This document shows, piece after piece, positions 1-5,986 of a DNA stretch of 6,029 nucleotides. The position numbers and the translations under genes are program-made. The stretch spans positions 1-6,029 of the forward strand of contig JACQYX010000056.1 of the NCBI GenBank assembly GCA_016207985.1, given 5' to 3'. Each line of letters begins with the position of its first letter. Within the stretch, counting starts at the first letter, position 1. The stretch comes from Ignavibacteriales bacterium. Its GTDB lineage: Bacteria > Bacteroidota > Ignavibacteria > UBA10030 > SZUA-254. The notes below the pieces were generated by a model. That model did no database searches and was not told the DNA's origin. It saw only the letters and a program-made list of their open reading frames with translations.

Positions 1-393
1 AGTGTTCACATCCGCAATAAACGGGATGAGCTTAGGTTTGGTATCATATTTTTCGGCAAGAATTATGTTTGCAAGAACTATCTCGGAGCTGAAACGGGGA
101 TCAATCGCGAGTGTTTCCAATTTCTTGATATTCTCTTTGAAGAACGGAAGAACGTTATTCGTCTCTCCCTCCGAGACTGCACCGACCTCAGGCACAATGC
201 GGTACATCGCATAATCTTTAGCATAATCGATAGGAGATAAAAAAGCTCCGTCGAGTTTTTTCTCGCGGAGCTTGATTGCAAGCTGTGTCGGTGAGTCTTC
301 GATGAGATCGAAGAGTTTATCATCTCGCTGCTTCAATCCCTTGAATAAGGGCTGAGCGTACGAATGCGAGATGATTCCGAGGCGTTTTGCCAC
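1..393 (-). CDS. MqnA/MqnD-like protein (menaquinone biosynthesis / SBP-fold family), 3' end outside window
   Basis: The frame is open for 131 codons from a GTG at 393-391 to the window edge. The product begins MAKRLGIISHSYAQPLFKGL and has no signal peptide, so it should be cytoplasmic. The pattern resembles the MqnA/MqnD family (periplasmic-binding-protein fold): an N-terminal strand ending in Q-P-L-F (14-17), a 'KLREKKLDGAFLSPIDYA' stretch (41-58) matching the family's 'L..g.lD.a..P...y' motif, 'VGAVSEGE' (70-77) where members have 'gI.S.g.v', and 'LAIDPRFSSE' (95-104) near the family's 'ldprS.TS'. MqnA dehydrates chorismate and MqnD cleaves cyclic de-hypoxanthine futalosine in the futalosine pathway; which role applies here, if either, cannot be told from half a protein. 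The start is four bases past the rplS stop with no clear Shine-Dalgarno, which suggests coupling to rplS translation. GTG is chosen because its position matches the family N-terminus and no ATG is nearby. Family fairly sure, function uncertain. Confidence 0.75.
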   Translation of the reverse strand, partial: MAKRLGIISHSYAQPLFKGLKQRDDKLFDLIEDSPTQLAIKLREKKLDGAFLSPIDYAKDYAMYRIVPEVGAVSEGETNNVLPFFKENIKKLETLAIDPRFSSEIVLANIILAEKYDTKPKLIPFIADVNT

Positions 394-397
394 GATG

Positions 398-742
398 TTA
401 ATCGGCTGATGTCTTCTGACGAATTTGTTTTGCAGCCAAAGCACGCAGGTAGTACATTTTTGCGCGGCGTACTTTACCTTCTTTCACAATTTCAATTTTG
501 GCAACTCTCGGCGAATGAAGCGGGAAAATACGCTCAACACCTACACCGCTCGAAACTTTCCGAACGGTAAATGTAGCCCGAAGTCCGTCGCCATGACGCC
601 CGATTACCACACCTTGAAATTGCTGAGTGCGTTCTTTATCACCTTCAATAACACGAACGTGTACGTTAATGGTATCACCGGCTTTAAACTGCGGTATATC
701 CGATTTCATCTGCATTGCCTCGACCAATTTTAATTTATCCAT
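398..742 (-). CDS. rplS: 50S ribosomal protein L19
   Basis: Encodes 114 residues, the usual L19 length. L19 is a component of the large subunit lying near the interface with the small subunit. Visible family features are '[20 protein letters not shown]' (19-38), '[14 protein letters not shown]' (40-53), '[20 protein letters not shown]' (58-77) and the basic C-terminal '[11 protein letters not shown]' (92-102). The ATG at 742-740 is preceded by AAGGAG with eight bases of spacing, a good Shine-Dalgarno site. It follows trmD after 17 bases and is followed by the MqnA-like GTG four bases past its TAA stop, so it is internal to the operon and no terminator lies between. Identification is essentially certain. 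Confidence 0.98.
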   Translation of the reverse strand: MDKLKLVEAMQMKSDIPQFKAGDTINVHVRVIEGDKERTQQFQGVVIGRHGDGLRATFTVRKVSSGVGVERIFPLHSPRVAKIEIVKEGKVRRAKMYYLRALAAKQIRQKTSAD

Positions 743-747
743 TGTAG

Positions 748-753
748 TATCTC
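748..753 (-). promoter_or_regulatory. Shine-Dalgarno of rplS
   Basis: On the minus strand AAGGAG lies eight bases before the rplS ATG, inside the 17-base trmD-rplS gap. It is one of the strongest ribosome binding sites in the operon and fits high, independent initiation on L19. Confidence 0.75.
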
Positions 754-759
754 CTTGAT

Positions 760-1434
760 TTATAATAATAAACTTTTACGACGATCATTCGTATGCCTGA
801 CACGCTGTTCATATCGCCATTTCTCGATTGATTTGTGATCGCCTGAGAGCAGCACTTCGGGCACTTTCATACCTCGATATTCTGCAGGCTTCGTATAAGA
901 GGGACAATCGAGTAAATCTCCTTGAAACGAATCGGTCAACATTGACTCACTATCGCCTAAAACACCCGGTATCAATCGCACAAGTGCGTCGATAATAACG
1001 AGTGCGGCAAGCTCGCCGCCTGTCAATACATAATCTCCAATAGAGATTTCTTTCGTTATCAATTTCTCCCGGACACGATGATCTATTCCCTTATAGTGTC
1101 CGCATAAAAATATTAAATTAGTTTTCATAGAAAGCTGATTTGCGATTTTCTGGTTGAATTTTTCGCCGTCAGCCGTAACGTAAATCACTTCATCATAATT
1201 TCGTTTCTCTTGAAGTGTTTCAATACACTCAAATATCGGTTCTGGCTTCAGTACCATCCCGGCGCCGCCGCCGTAAGGTGTATCGTCAATTGTTTTATGT
1301 TTATCGTGCGTATATTTTCTAAGATCGTGAATACGAATCGAAACTAACTTCTTCTTCTTCGCCTGACGTATGATACTGGCGCTCAGCGGACTCCTGAGTA
1401 ATTGGGGAAATCCTGTGATAACGTCGATTCTCAT
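760..1434 (-). CDS. trmD: tRNA (guanine-N1)-methyltransferase TrmD
   Basis: Encodes 224 residues (family usually 230-255). TrmD transfers a methyl group from S-adenosylmethionine to N1 of G37 next to the anticodon, preventing +1 frameshifting. It is a SPOUT-class enzyme with a trefoil knot and works as a dimer. Seen in order: '[10 protein letters not shown]' (1-10), '[13 protein letters not shown]' (54-66), '[12 protein letters not shown]' (109-120), the AdoMet-site knot '[11 protein letters not shown]' (131-141), 'RLIPGVLG' (153-160) with the conserved Arg, '[17 protein letters not shown]' (167-183) with D168 at the position of the catalytic Asp169 of E. coli, and the C-terminal helical region ending 'RRKSLLL'. 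The ATG at 1434 is chosen because it begins exactly at the conserved MRIDV N-terminus. An in-frame TTG at 1452 would add six residues and overlap rimM. The gene starts seven bases after the rimM stop, suggesting coupling. Confidence 0.97.
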   Translation of the reverse strand: MRIDVITGFPQLLRSPLSASIIRQAKKKKLVSIRIHDLRKYTHDKHKTIDDTPYGGGAGMVLKPEPIFECIETLQEKRNYDEVIYVTADGEKFNQKIANQLSMKTNLIFLCGHYKGIDHRVREKLITKEISIGDYVLTGGELAALVIIDALVRLIPGVLGDSESMLTDSFQGDLLDCPSYTKPAEYRGMKVPEVLLSGDHKSIEKWRYEQRVRHTNDRRKSLLL

Positions 1435-1441
1435 CAATGTA

Positions 1442-1951
1442 TTATTCTTCAATCAAGCCCTCGATCAAATCCACGATAATTTTTTTATTCTTGGTGTCCA
1501 CACTTTTGATAAATTCCTTTACTGCCGGAATCAACTGAAGCTTTTCATCCTTTCGAATACCCCAAAGGTCCTGAGCCGGTAGTTTATATACATCTTCTAT
1601 CACTCCAACGTATTGACCATCGGTTGACCACACCTCACATCCAATTATTTCATGTATGAAGTGCTCATTTATCTTCGGTTGAACGATCTCCGTTTCATCA
1701 ATAAAAATGAACCGATCGATAAATTTATCAGCCGAATTCCGATCGCTAATCTCACGCAGTTTAACAAGCGGAGGCTCACGTTCAAGTAAAACTTCTTCAA
1801 CAGTAAACGGTAAAACTTCTTCTGCTGAATTGCCCACGTATACCTGTGAGAGATTTTTCAATCTCTTTGGAGAATGTGTTGTCGGTAATATTTTAAGGTA
1901 TCCTTTAACACCAAAAAATCCGATGATTTTCCCTACTGCATAAAGGTTCAC
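1442..1951 (-). CDS. rimM: 16S rRNA processing/ribosome maturation factor RimM
   Basis: Encodes 169 residues, the normal RimM length. RimM binds S19 and helps mature the 30S head. Seen: N-terminal RimM barrel with 'YAVGKIIGFFGVKGYLKI' (4-21), 'PLVKLREISDRNSADKF' (61-77), then a PRC-barrel with 'IIGCEVWSTDGQYVGVIEDV' (102-121), 'PAQDLWGIR' (125-133) and 'LIPAVKEFIKSVD' (140-152), ending 'EGLIEE'. The start is GTG: the codon immediately before it in frame is TAA, so no upstream start is possible, and the family N-terminus fits here. The Shine-Dalgarno is weak (GGAA about five bases ahead). It lies between khpA (82-base gap) and trmD (seven-base gap). RimM acts on the same 30S particle as S16, encoded two genes upstream. 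Confidence 0.96.
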   Translation of the reverse strand: MNLYAVGKIIGFFGVKGYLKILPTTHSPKRLKNLSQVYVGNSAEEVLPFTVEEVLLEREPPLVKLREISDRNSADKFIDRFIFIDETEIVQPKINEHFIHEIIGCEVWSTDGQYVGVIEDVYKLPAQDLWGIRKDEKLQLIPAVKEFIKSVDTKNKKIIVDLIEGLIEE

Positions 1952-1969
1952 TTACGTTCCAACCTTGGG

Positions 1970-2016
1970 GAAATATTTAAAGTATCTCTTCCGATTTTTT
2001 TCGAATAAAATATTTC
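1970..2016 (-). repeat. AT-rich inverted repeat in khpA-rimM gap
   Basis: A perfect nine-base inverted repeat, GAAATATTT and AAATATTTC, with arms at 1970-1978 and 2008-2016. The loop is about 29 bases and contains a run of seven A on the minus strand. It sits in the 82-base untranslated gap before rimM. The stem is all A/U but for one G-C pair and no U-run follows, so it does not look like a terminator. It could be a weak mRNA structure or processing site, or chance in AT-rich sequence. Confidence 0.3.
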
Positions 2017-2033
2017 AGATTGTCGATGCCGGA

Positions 2034-2264
2034 TCAATCAACCACTTCGAGTGAAACTTTCTTCCCCAACTTTTTCCCGACTGCAGTAACGAGTGTACGC
2101 AACGCAAAGGCTGTTCTACCCCTCTTGCCGATTATCTTCCCGATATCCGGTTGCGATACCCTGAGCTTTAGAATGATCTTATCATTCTTTGTCTCTTCTT
2201 CGATAAGCACATTGTCGGGTTGATCGACAAGCTGCTTGGCAATATATTCGACGAATTCTTTCAT
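2034..2264 (-). CDS. khpA: KhpA-type KH-domain RNA-binding protein
   Basis: Encodes 76 residues, typical of the small single-KH-domain KhpA/YlqC family. The protein binds RNA; in Gram-positive bacteria KhpA forms a dimer with KhpB and affects cell division and RNA regulation. Seen: 'MKEFVEYIAKQLVDQPDNV' (1-19), the beta-strand 'IILKLRVSQPDIG' (30-42), and 'GKIIGKRGRTAFALRTL' (42-58) carrying the GXXG RNA-binding loop as GKRG (46-49). The ATG is preceded by a strong GGAGG only four bases away. The stop is TGA, showing TGA is a normal stop in this genome. The position between rpsP and rimM is the same as I recall in Bacillus-type operons. The 159-base upstream leader looks structured and might regulate this gene. 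Family sure; function in this group inferred. Confidence 0.93.
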   Translation of the reverse strand: MKEFVEYIAKQLVDQPDNVLIEEETKNDKIILKLRVSQPDIGKIIGKRGRTAFALRTLVTAVGKKLGKKVSLEVVD

Positions 2265-2268
2265 GCGT

Positions 2269-2273
2269 CCTCC
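2269..2273 (-). promoter_or_regulatory. Shine-Dalgarno of khpA
   Basis: GGAGG on the minus strand, four bases before the khpA ATG: a strong core with short spacing. Its last G belongs to the GACGC that can pair with the upstream hairpin loop. Confidence 0.7.
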
Positions 2274-2299
2274 AATCGTACGTTAAGACCATCGAATCT

Positions 2300-2347
2300 C
2301 TACGACACTACCATTGACGCCACAATCGTATCCTTGAGATTCCTCAT
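2300..2347 (-). other. possible 15-codon leader ORF in khpA leader
   Basis: An ATG at 2347-2345 opens a 15-residue frame (MRNLKDTIVASMVVS) that ends with TAG at 2302-2300, exactly at the junction of the two 3' stem arms. A translating ribosome would melt the 5' arm of the hairpin, as in leader-peptide control. There is no good Shine-Dalgarno and no run of one amino acid, so it may well be chance. Confidence 0.15.
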
Positions 2348-2371
2348 TCCGACGAGTGCGGGATGGTTGCA

Positions 2372-2400
2372 GTTATGAGTTAGTGAATTAGAGTTTACAA
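2372..2400 (-). promoter_or_regulatory. weak internal promoter candidate for khpA-rimM-trmD-rplS
   Basis: On the minus strand TTGTAA (2400-2395), a 17-base spacer and CATAAC (2377-2372) give a 4/6 and 4/6 match to the general sigma-70 boxes. A transcript would start just ahead of the structured khpA leader. Such matches are common in AT-rich spacers, and this phylum often uses a different consensus. Confidence 0.18.
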
Positions 2401-2406
2401 AAACTC
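2391..2406 (-). repeat. small perfect hairpin behind rpsP
   Basis: GAGTTT-TTGT-AAACTC forms a six-pair stem with a four-base loop, 18 bases after the rpsP stop on the minus strand. No U-run follows, so it is not a typical terminator. It could protect the 3' end of the rpsP message after processing. Confidence 0.3.
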
Positions 2407-2423
2407 GCTTAATATTTCAATGT

Positions 2424-2879
2424 CTATGTAGCCGGTGTTTCAGCGGCGGGTGCCGCGGCTGGTGCGGGTGTAGCAGCAGGTACGGCATCGGTTGCCTTTC
2501 GCTTCTTTTTTAGAGCCGCTTTACGCCGGGCTTTACGTTCTGTTTCACGAGCTAACTTTTCTGTTTGCAGCATCGCCCACTTCTCGAGCTCGGTTGTTAT
2601 GGTAGCTTCATCTGCGCCCTTCTTCGTTAAATTCCACTTCAACCAGAGCCCTTTACGTTTTAATAGACTCCTGAGAGTATCGGTCGGCTGAGCACCTCGC
2701 TTCAACCATGTAAACAAGCGTGCTTCATTGACCTCGATACCGATTGGATTGAGCAATGGATTATACTGTCCGATCGACTCGATGAACTTACCGCTGCGCG
2801 CAGTCCGGGAATCAGCTGCAACAATCTTATAAATCGGCTGCTTCTTCTTTCCAATCCGCCGCAATCTTAATTTGACCAA
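2424..2879 (-). CDS. rpsP: 30S ribosomal protein S16 with extended C-terminus
   Basis: Encodes 151 residues. S16 binds 16S rRNA early in 30S assembly. The core is clear: 'MVKLRLRRIGKKKQP' (1-15), 'YKIVAADSRTARSGKFIESIGQYNP' (17-41), 'RLFTWLKRGAQPTDTLRSLLKR' (54-75). Most S16 proteins end near 80-100 residues. Here a charged, probably helical Lys/Arg/Glu segment (about 92-130) is followed by an Ala/Pro tail (131-151), as often seen in Bacteroidetes/Chlorobi S16. The start is TTG at 2879-2877: it gives the exact family N-terminus, no in-frame ATG lies in the gap, and GGAG stands eight bases ahead. It follows ffh after 42 bases. The stop is TAG. Confidence 0.97.
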   Translation of the reverse strand: MVKLRLRRIGKKKQPIYKIVAADSRTARSGKFIESIGQYNPLLNPIGIEVNEARLFTWLKRGAQPTDTLRSLLKRKGLWLKWNLTKKGADEATITTELEKWAMLQTEKLARETERKARRKAALKKKRKATDAVPAATPAPAAAPAAETPAT

Positions 2880-2887
2880 CGTTACTA

Positions 2888-2891
2888 CTCC
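2888..2891 (-). promoter_or_regulatory. Shine-Dalgarno deciding the TTG start of rpsP
   Basis: AAAAGGAG on the minus strand, with GGAG eight bases before the TTG codon. Together with the fit of the S16 N-terminus it supports the rare TTG start. Confidence 0.65.
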
Positions 2892-2921
2892 TTTTATTTT
2901 ATATATATGTTATTTAAACTC

Positions 2922-4247
2922 TTAATTTGTCATTTGCATCCCCTGAAACATCTTCGGGAGCTTTCCCTTCGAGAAAGTCTTCATCATTTTTTGCATCTCT
3001 CCGAACTGCTTCAGGATTTTATTTACTTCCTGTATCGATGTTCCGCTTCCTAACGCAATCCGCCGCCGCCGTGTACCGTTGATGATCTGCGGCTTCTGCC
3101 GCTCTTCTTTCGTCATCGACTGGATGATCGCCTCAACACGAACCAAAGCTTTATCGTCGACAGCAGAATTCATGGGCAAACGGTTCATCCCCGGTATCAT
3201 ACTCATCAATTGCTGTAGAGAACCCATTTTTTTGATCTCGTGCAGCTGGTCGAGAAAATCTTCGAACGTAAATTGAGATTTCCTGAGCTTGTCCTCGAGC
3301 TTACGAGCTTTTTGCTCATCGTAACTTTCCTGTGCTTTCTCAACGAGCGTTACAATATCACCCATACCGAGAATGCGTGTTGCCATCCTATCGGGATGGA
3401 ACACTTCGAGTGCATCGAGCTTTTCACCCACACCGACGAACTTTATAGGTTTGTTGACAACAGCACGAATAGAAATCGCAGCACCACCGCGTGTATCACC
3501 GTCAAGCTTTGTAAGAACAACACCATCAAAGTTCAGACGATCATGGAATGCTTTCGCCGTGTTAACTGCATCCTGTCCCGTCATCGAATCGACGACAAAG
3601 AGAATCTCGTGCGGATTCACCCGTGACTTGATCATCTCAACTTCATGCATCATCTCTTCATCGATGTGCATTCGTCCAGCCGTATCTATGATGATAACAT
3701 CTCTCGCCGCTTTTCGTGCCTTGTCGATAGATTCTTCTGCGATCTCGACAGCACCTTTACCGCGCTCAACGATAACAGGAATTTGAATTTGTTTTCCCAG
3801 CAGCTCAAGCTGATCGGTTGCCGCGGGTCTATGAACGTCTGCCGCTACAAGCATTGGGAAATGCCCTTTATTTCTTAAGTGGCTTGCAAGCTTCGCACAG
3901 AATGTCGTCTTTCCCGAGCCTTGCAGACCGGCAACCATGATAACTGTTGGCGGTGACGTTGAGAACTTCATCTCACTATAAGTCGCACCCATCAGTTTAA
4001 CCATCTCGTCGAAAATTATCTTGACGATTAACTGCCCTGGCGTGATACTCTGTAAAACTTCTTGACCAACCGAGCGCTTCTGGACGTCGTCGATGAATTG
4101 TTTAACGACTTTGTAATTCACATCGGCATCGAGGAGGACTCGTCTAACTTCCCGTAGTGATTCTGCGACATTCGCTTCAGTGATCTTTCCCTGACCACGG
4201 AGTTTCTTAAAGACGAGCTCAAGTTTTTGGGTTAAGTCCTCGAACAT
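2922..4247 (-). CDS. ffh: signal recognition particle protein Ffh (SRP54 GTPase)
   Basis: Encodes 441 residues, the usual Ffh length. Ffh binds 4.5S/6S RNA and signal peptides of nascent chains and docks with FtsY for co-translational membrane insertion. Domains in order: N helical bundle (about 1-85, beginning MFEDLTQKLE), G domain (about 100-295) with P-loop GLQGSGKTT (107-115), DVHRPAA (137-143, the I-box motif), DTAGR (188-192), TKLDG (246-250) and GVGEKLDALEVFHPDR (272-287), then a methionine-rich M domain (about 329-441) with the RNA-binding GTRRRRIALGSGTS (391-404). All GTPase motifs are intact. The ATG at 4247 fits the family start; the Shine-Dalgarno is weak (AGG five bases ahead). 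It is the first gene of the housekeeping cluster, with a hairpin plus U-run only 38 bases upstream. Confidence 0.98.
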   Translation of the reverse strand: MFEDLTQKLELVFKKLRGQGKITEANVAESLREVRRVLLDADVNYKVVKQFIDDVQKRSVGQEVLQSITPGQLIVKIIFDEMVKLMGATYSEMKFSTSPPTVIMVAGLQGSGKTTFCAKLASHLRNKGHFPMLVAADVHRPAATDQLELLGKQIQIPVIVERGKGAVEIAEESIDKARKAARDVIIIDTAGRMHIDEEMMHEVEMIKSRVNPHEILFVVDSMTGQDAVNTAKAFHDRLNFDGVVLTKLDGDTRGGAAISIRAVVNKPIKFVGVGEKLDALEVFHPDRMATRILGMGDIVTLVEKAQESYDEQKARKLEDKLRKSQFTFEDFLDQLHEIKKMGSLQQLMSMIPGMNRLPMNSAVDDKALVRVEAIIQSMTKEERQKPQIINGTRRRRIALGSGTSIQEVNKILKQFGEMQKMMKTFSKGKLPKMFQGMQMTN

Positions 4248-4285
4248 ATTGCCTGGAATTGATGAAAAAACTGTCAGAATGAGAT

Positions 4286-4329
4286 AAAAAACGCCCTCCC
4301 GACCAATTCAAGCAGGAGCGGGACCGGCG
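4286..4329 (-). terminator. hairpin plus U-run before ffh (terminator or attenuator)
   Basis: On the minus strand CGCC-GG-TCCCG (4329-4319) can pair with CGGGA-G-GGCG (4301-4292), nine G/C-rich pairs around a small internal loop, with a 17-base apical loop. TTTTTT (4291-4286) follows directly, the pattern of a rho-independent terminator. It is 38 bases from the ffh ATG, leaving little room for a promoter after it. It may therefore be an attenuator in the ffh leader, or a terminator of the upstream gene with ffh transcribed by readthrough. Confidence 0.6.
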
Positions 4330-4344
4330 CCTTATTTTAAAAAC

Positions 4345-4379
4345 GTTATAAATTTACGGAAAAATTAGGATTGAAGCAA
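4345..4379 (-). promoter_or_regulatory. promoter candidate for the ffh operon
   Basis: On the minus strand TTG (4379-4377), a 20-base spacer and TAAATTTA (4356-4349) resemble the Bacteroidetes-type promoter (TTG ... TAnnTTTG), with one mismatch at the final base. TATAAC (4350-4345) overlaps as a sigma-70-like -10. Initiation here would place the hairpin at 4329-4292 at the very start of the transcript. The match is weak, but this is the best-placed candidate in the 224-base gap. Confidence 0.3.
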
Positions 4380-4430
4380 GGAGAACTTGAAATGGTGGTG
4401 TCGACTCGAAAAAAGTTGAATAAATTGAAT

Positions 4431-4461
4431 CCTCCCGAAAGAGTTATCTACTTCCGGGAGG
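4431..4461 (-). terminator. stem-loop behind the secreted-protein gene
   Basis: CCTCCCGGAA and TTCGGGAGG (minus strand, 4461-4452 and 4439-4431) form nine pairs with one bulged C and a 12-base loop, starting 10 bases after the stop codon. The following bases are AT-rich (ATTCAATTTATTCAAC, then TTTTTT) but not an immediate U-run, so termination may be inefficient. Position and stem strength support a 3'-end role. Confidence 0.5.
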
Positions 4462-4471
4462 TTAATCAAAT

Positions 4472-5977
4472 TTATTGCAACAACAACATTTTCTTGATTT
4501 CAGTAAATCTATTCTCGGTGCTTGAAGAAGAAGAAATCCATGTCTGCAAGCGATAAAAATATAGACCGCTTGAGAGTTTATTTGCATCTCCGATAGAGGT
4601 GGAGAATGTGACTGTGTGGTAACCTGCACTCTGATGCTCATTGACTAATGTACTGATCTCCCGACCGAGTACATCGAATACTTTCAATGTTACCCAACTA
4701 TCAAGGGGCAGTGAATAGTTAATAACAGTCGACGGATTAAACGGATTGGGATGATTCTGTTCGAGGGCAAATACTTTTGGTAGCTCAGACGACCCGCCTA
4801 TATGTAGGATGATTTGAGTTACCTGTCTATCTATGTCAATCGAAGAATATGGAATTTGGATTGTGCCTCTCCCATTCAATACAACTTTTTGATTTCCCAT
4901 CATGATCATAGCACCAATATCGGATTGCTTCATCTCCCATTCCAATGTCAAAGGATAGTCAGCCGTAGAATCAATCCCTTTCCCAAAATAAAGCACCTGA
5001 CTATTTCCTTTTGAATCTCGAACAATCAATTTATTGAAGTATTGCAATTCATCGTGGCTCGATAATAATTTTAAGGCAGCAGAGAAATTTCCAAGTATCA
5101 GCTTACCTGCTTGACCGACTTTCACCCAATATCCTTGTCCTGCTCTCAAACTATCTACAGTACTATACGATCTGTTATAATTAAAATAATTTGAAAGAAT
5201 GATATCCTCAGGTATTGACTGAATCGATCCAACGCTAACGGTATTCAACGTTGAACCTATCAGATTCCATCCCTCAACAACATCAATAGTATCCGTTGTA
5301 GGTGGATAACCGATGATACCTAACGATTGATTGCTGCTGAATTTGAGCCAGTAACCTCGTCCTCCTGTCATGGAATCACTGATGACATAATTAGGTCCGC
5401 CATCATAGCGAAAAGCATCTGAGATCGCAGTTGGAAAGATCTCACTCTTGCGTGGATCACTTACAGAATACGGTAGTGACACAATATTCCAGCCGGTCGA
5501 AACATCGACAACAGGTGTTACACCTTTTCCTGTCACTGTCAATTGATCGGGTGATGTCGGTGCATTGTGGTAGAAATAGATATGTCCCGTTGCCGCTCCG
5601 GTATCGGTCGGCGCAAATGTTATATAAAATTTCTGATTCATGGTCGGCAAAATACTTGCTGAAGTTGGGGAAATCGTAAAATCAGCATGATCGGAGCTAA
5701 CCGATGTTATTTCGAGAATCGTCAATCCTGTATTATACACCGTTACACTATCGATTTTCGTAAAGTTCACGTAGACGTTATTGAAATTCCGTGACGTCGG
5801 TGAAATTGTGAATGTCTTCAGAGAATCTTTGGTTTTCAAAATCCAATTCCCGGGATCGAATTGGATCGATGTTGGCTGATGCGAAACTTCGAATTCGAAC
5901 GTCTGAGATTGTTGATTGTTTAATATAACCACAGTTGTGTCCCATCCGCTGCCAAACACTTTAATATCTATAGGCAT
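4472..5977 (-). CDS. C-terminal part of a secreted M1-peptidase-like protein with Ig-like domain, GWN repeats and T9SS sorting domain
   Basis: The longest frame from an ATG is 501 residues, but it is probably not a complete protein. Residues 1-49 (PIDIKVFGSGWDTTVV, then QSQTFEF and DPGNWILKT) resemble the last strands of M1-family aminopeptidases. No signal peptide is present although the C-terminus is an export signal, and no Shine-Dalgarno precedes the ATG. Residues ~63-152 form an ASPM/SPD-2/Hydin-type Ig-like domain (VYNTGLTILEI, FAPTDTG, TVTGKG). Residues ~158-213 and ~233-288 are two related repeats (GWN ... DS ... GYW.K). After a linker, residues ~401-501 form a T9SS type A sorting domain: NHPNPFNPST (408-417), LKVFDVLGREI (431-441), SSGLYFYRLQ (469-478), KKMLLLQ at the end. 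A Ser-rich insert (471-489 region) lengthens the usual final hairpin. The protein is probably exported by the Por system and surface-bound or released. See the TGA at 5987. Confidence 0.7.
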   Translation of the reverse strand: MPIDIKVFGSGWDTTVVILNNQQSQTFEFEVSHQPTSIQFDPGNWILKTKDSLKTFTISPTSRNFNNVYVNFTKIDSVTVYNTGLTILEITSVSSDHADFTISPTSASILPTMNQKFYITFAPTDTGAATGHIYFYHNAPTSPDQLTVTGKGVTPVVDVSTGWNIVSLPYSVSDPRKSEIFPTAISDAFRYDGGPNYVISDSMTGGRGYWLKFSSNQSLGIIGYPPTTDTIDVVEGWNLIGSTLNTVSVGSIQSIPEDIILSNYFNYNRSYSTVDSLRAGQGYWVKVGQAGKLILGNFSAALKLLSSHDELQYFNKLIVRDSKGNSQVLYFGKGIDSTADYPLTLEWEMKQSDIGAMIMMGNQKVVLNGRGTIQIPYSSIDIDRQVTQIILHIGGSSELPKVFALEQNHPNPFNPSTVINYSLPLDSWVTLKVFDVLGREISTLVNEHQSAGYHTVTFSTSIGDANKLSSGLYFYRLQTWISSSSSTENRFTEIKKMLLLQ

Positions 5978-5986
5978 TGTAAAAAA

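Larger units (their letters stand above)
2265..2423 (-). promoter_or_regulatory. structured khpA leader / rpsP-khpA spacer
   Basis: This 159-base gap is much longer than most others in the operon. On the minus strand GAATCTC (2342-2336) pairs with GAGATTC (2300-2294), and TACGA (2330-2326) pairs with TCGTA (2305-2301), giving a 12-pair stem with one five-base bulge. The loop holds GCGTC (2320-2316), complementary to GACGC (2269-2265) between the Shine-Dalgarno and the ATG, so a pseudoknot could hide the khpA ribosome site. TACGATTG recurs 50 bases later (2330-2323 and 2280-2273), giving the 3' arm TCGTA an alternative partner beside the Shine-Dalgarno. The pairing is seen by eye; regulation is inference. 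Confidence 0.4.

Noticed and set aside
78..323. Minus-strand 81-codon frame
   Set aside because: It overlaps the MqnA-like frame in another register; only the MqnA-like register gives recognisable conserved motifs.
1435..1452. TTG start for trmD, six codons upstream
   Set aside because: The ATG at 1434 begins exactly at the conserved MRIDV N-terminus; the TTG would add non-conserved residues overlapping rimM.
2391..2406. Hairpin after rpsP as a rho-independent terminator
   Set aside because: The stem is short and no U-run follows on the minus strand, and the operon clearly continues.
3240..3786. Two long overlapping plus-strand frames inside ffh
   Set aside because: They are antisense shadows of the clearly coding ffh G domain, with Cys/Ser/Arg-rich, low-complexity products and no ribosome sites.
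4371..4556. Plus-strand frame with GGAG eight bases ahead of an ATG at 4392
   Set aside because: Its second half is antisense to the end of the secreted-protein gene, it runs through the terminator stem, and the product resembles nothing I know. The Shine-Dalgarno match is probably chance.
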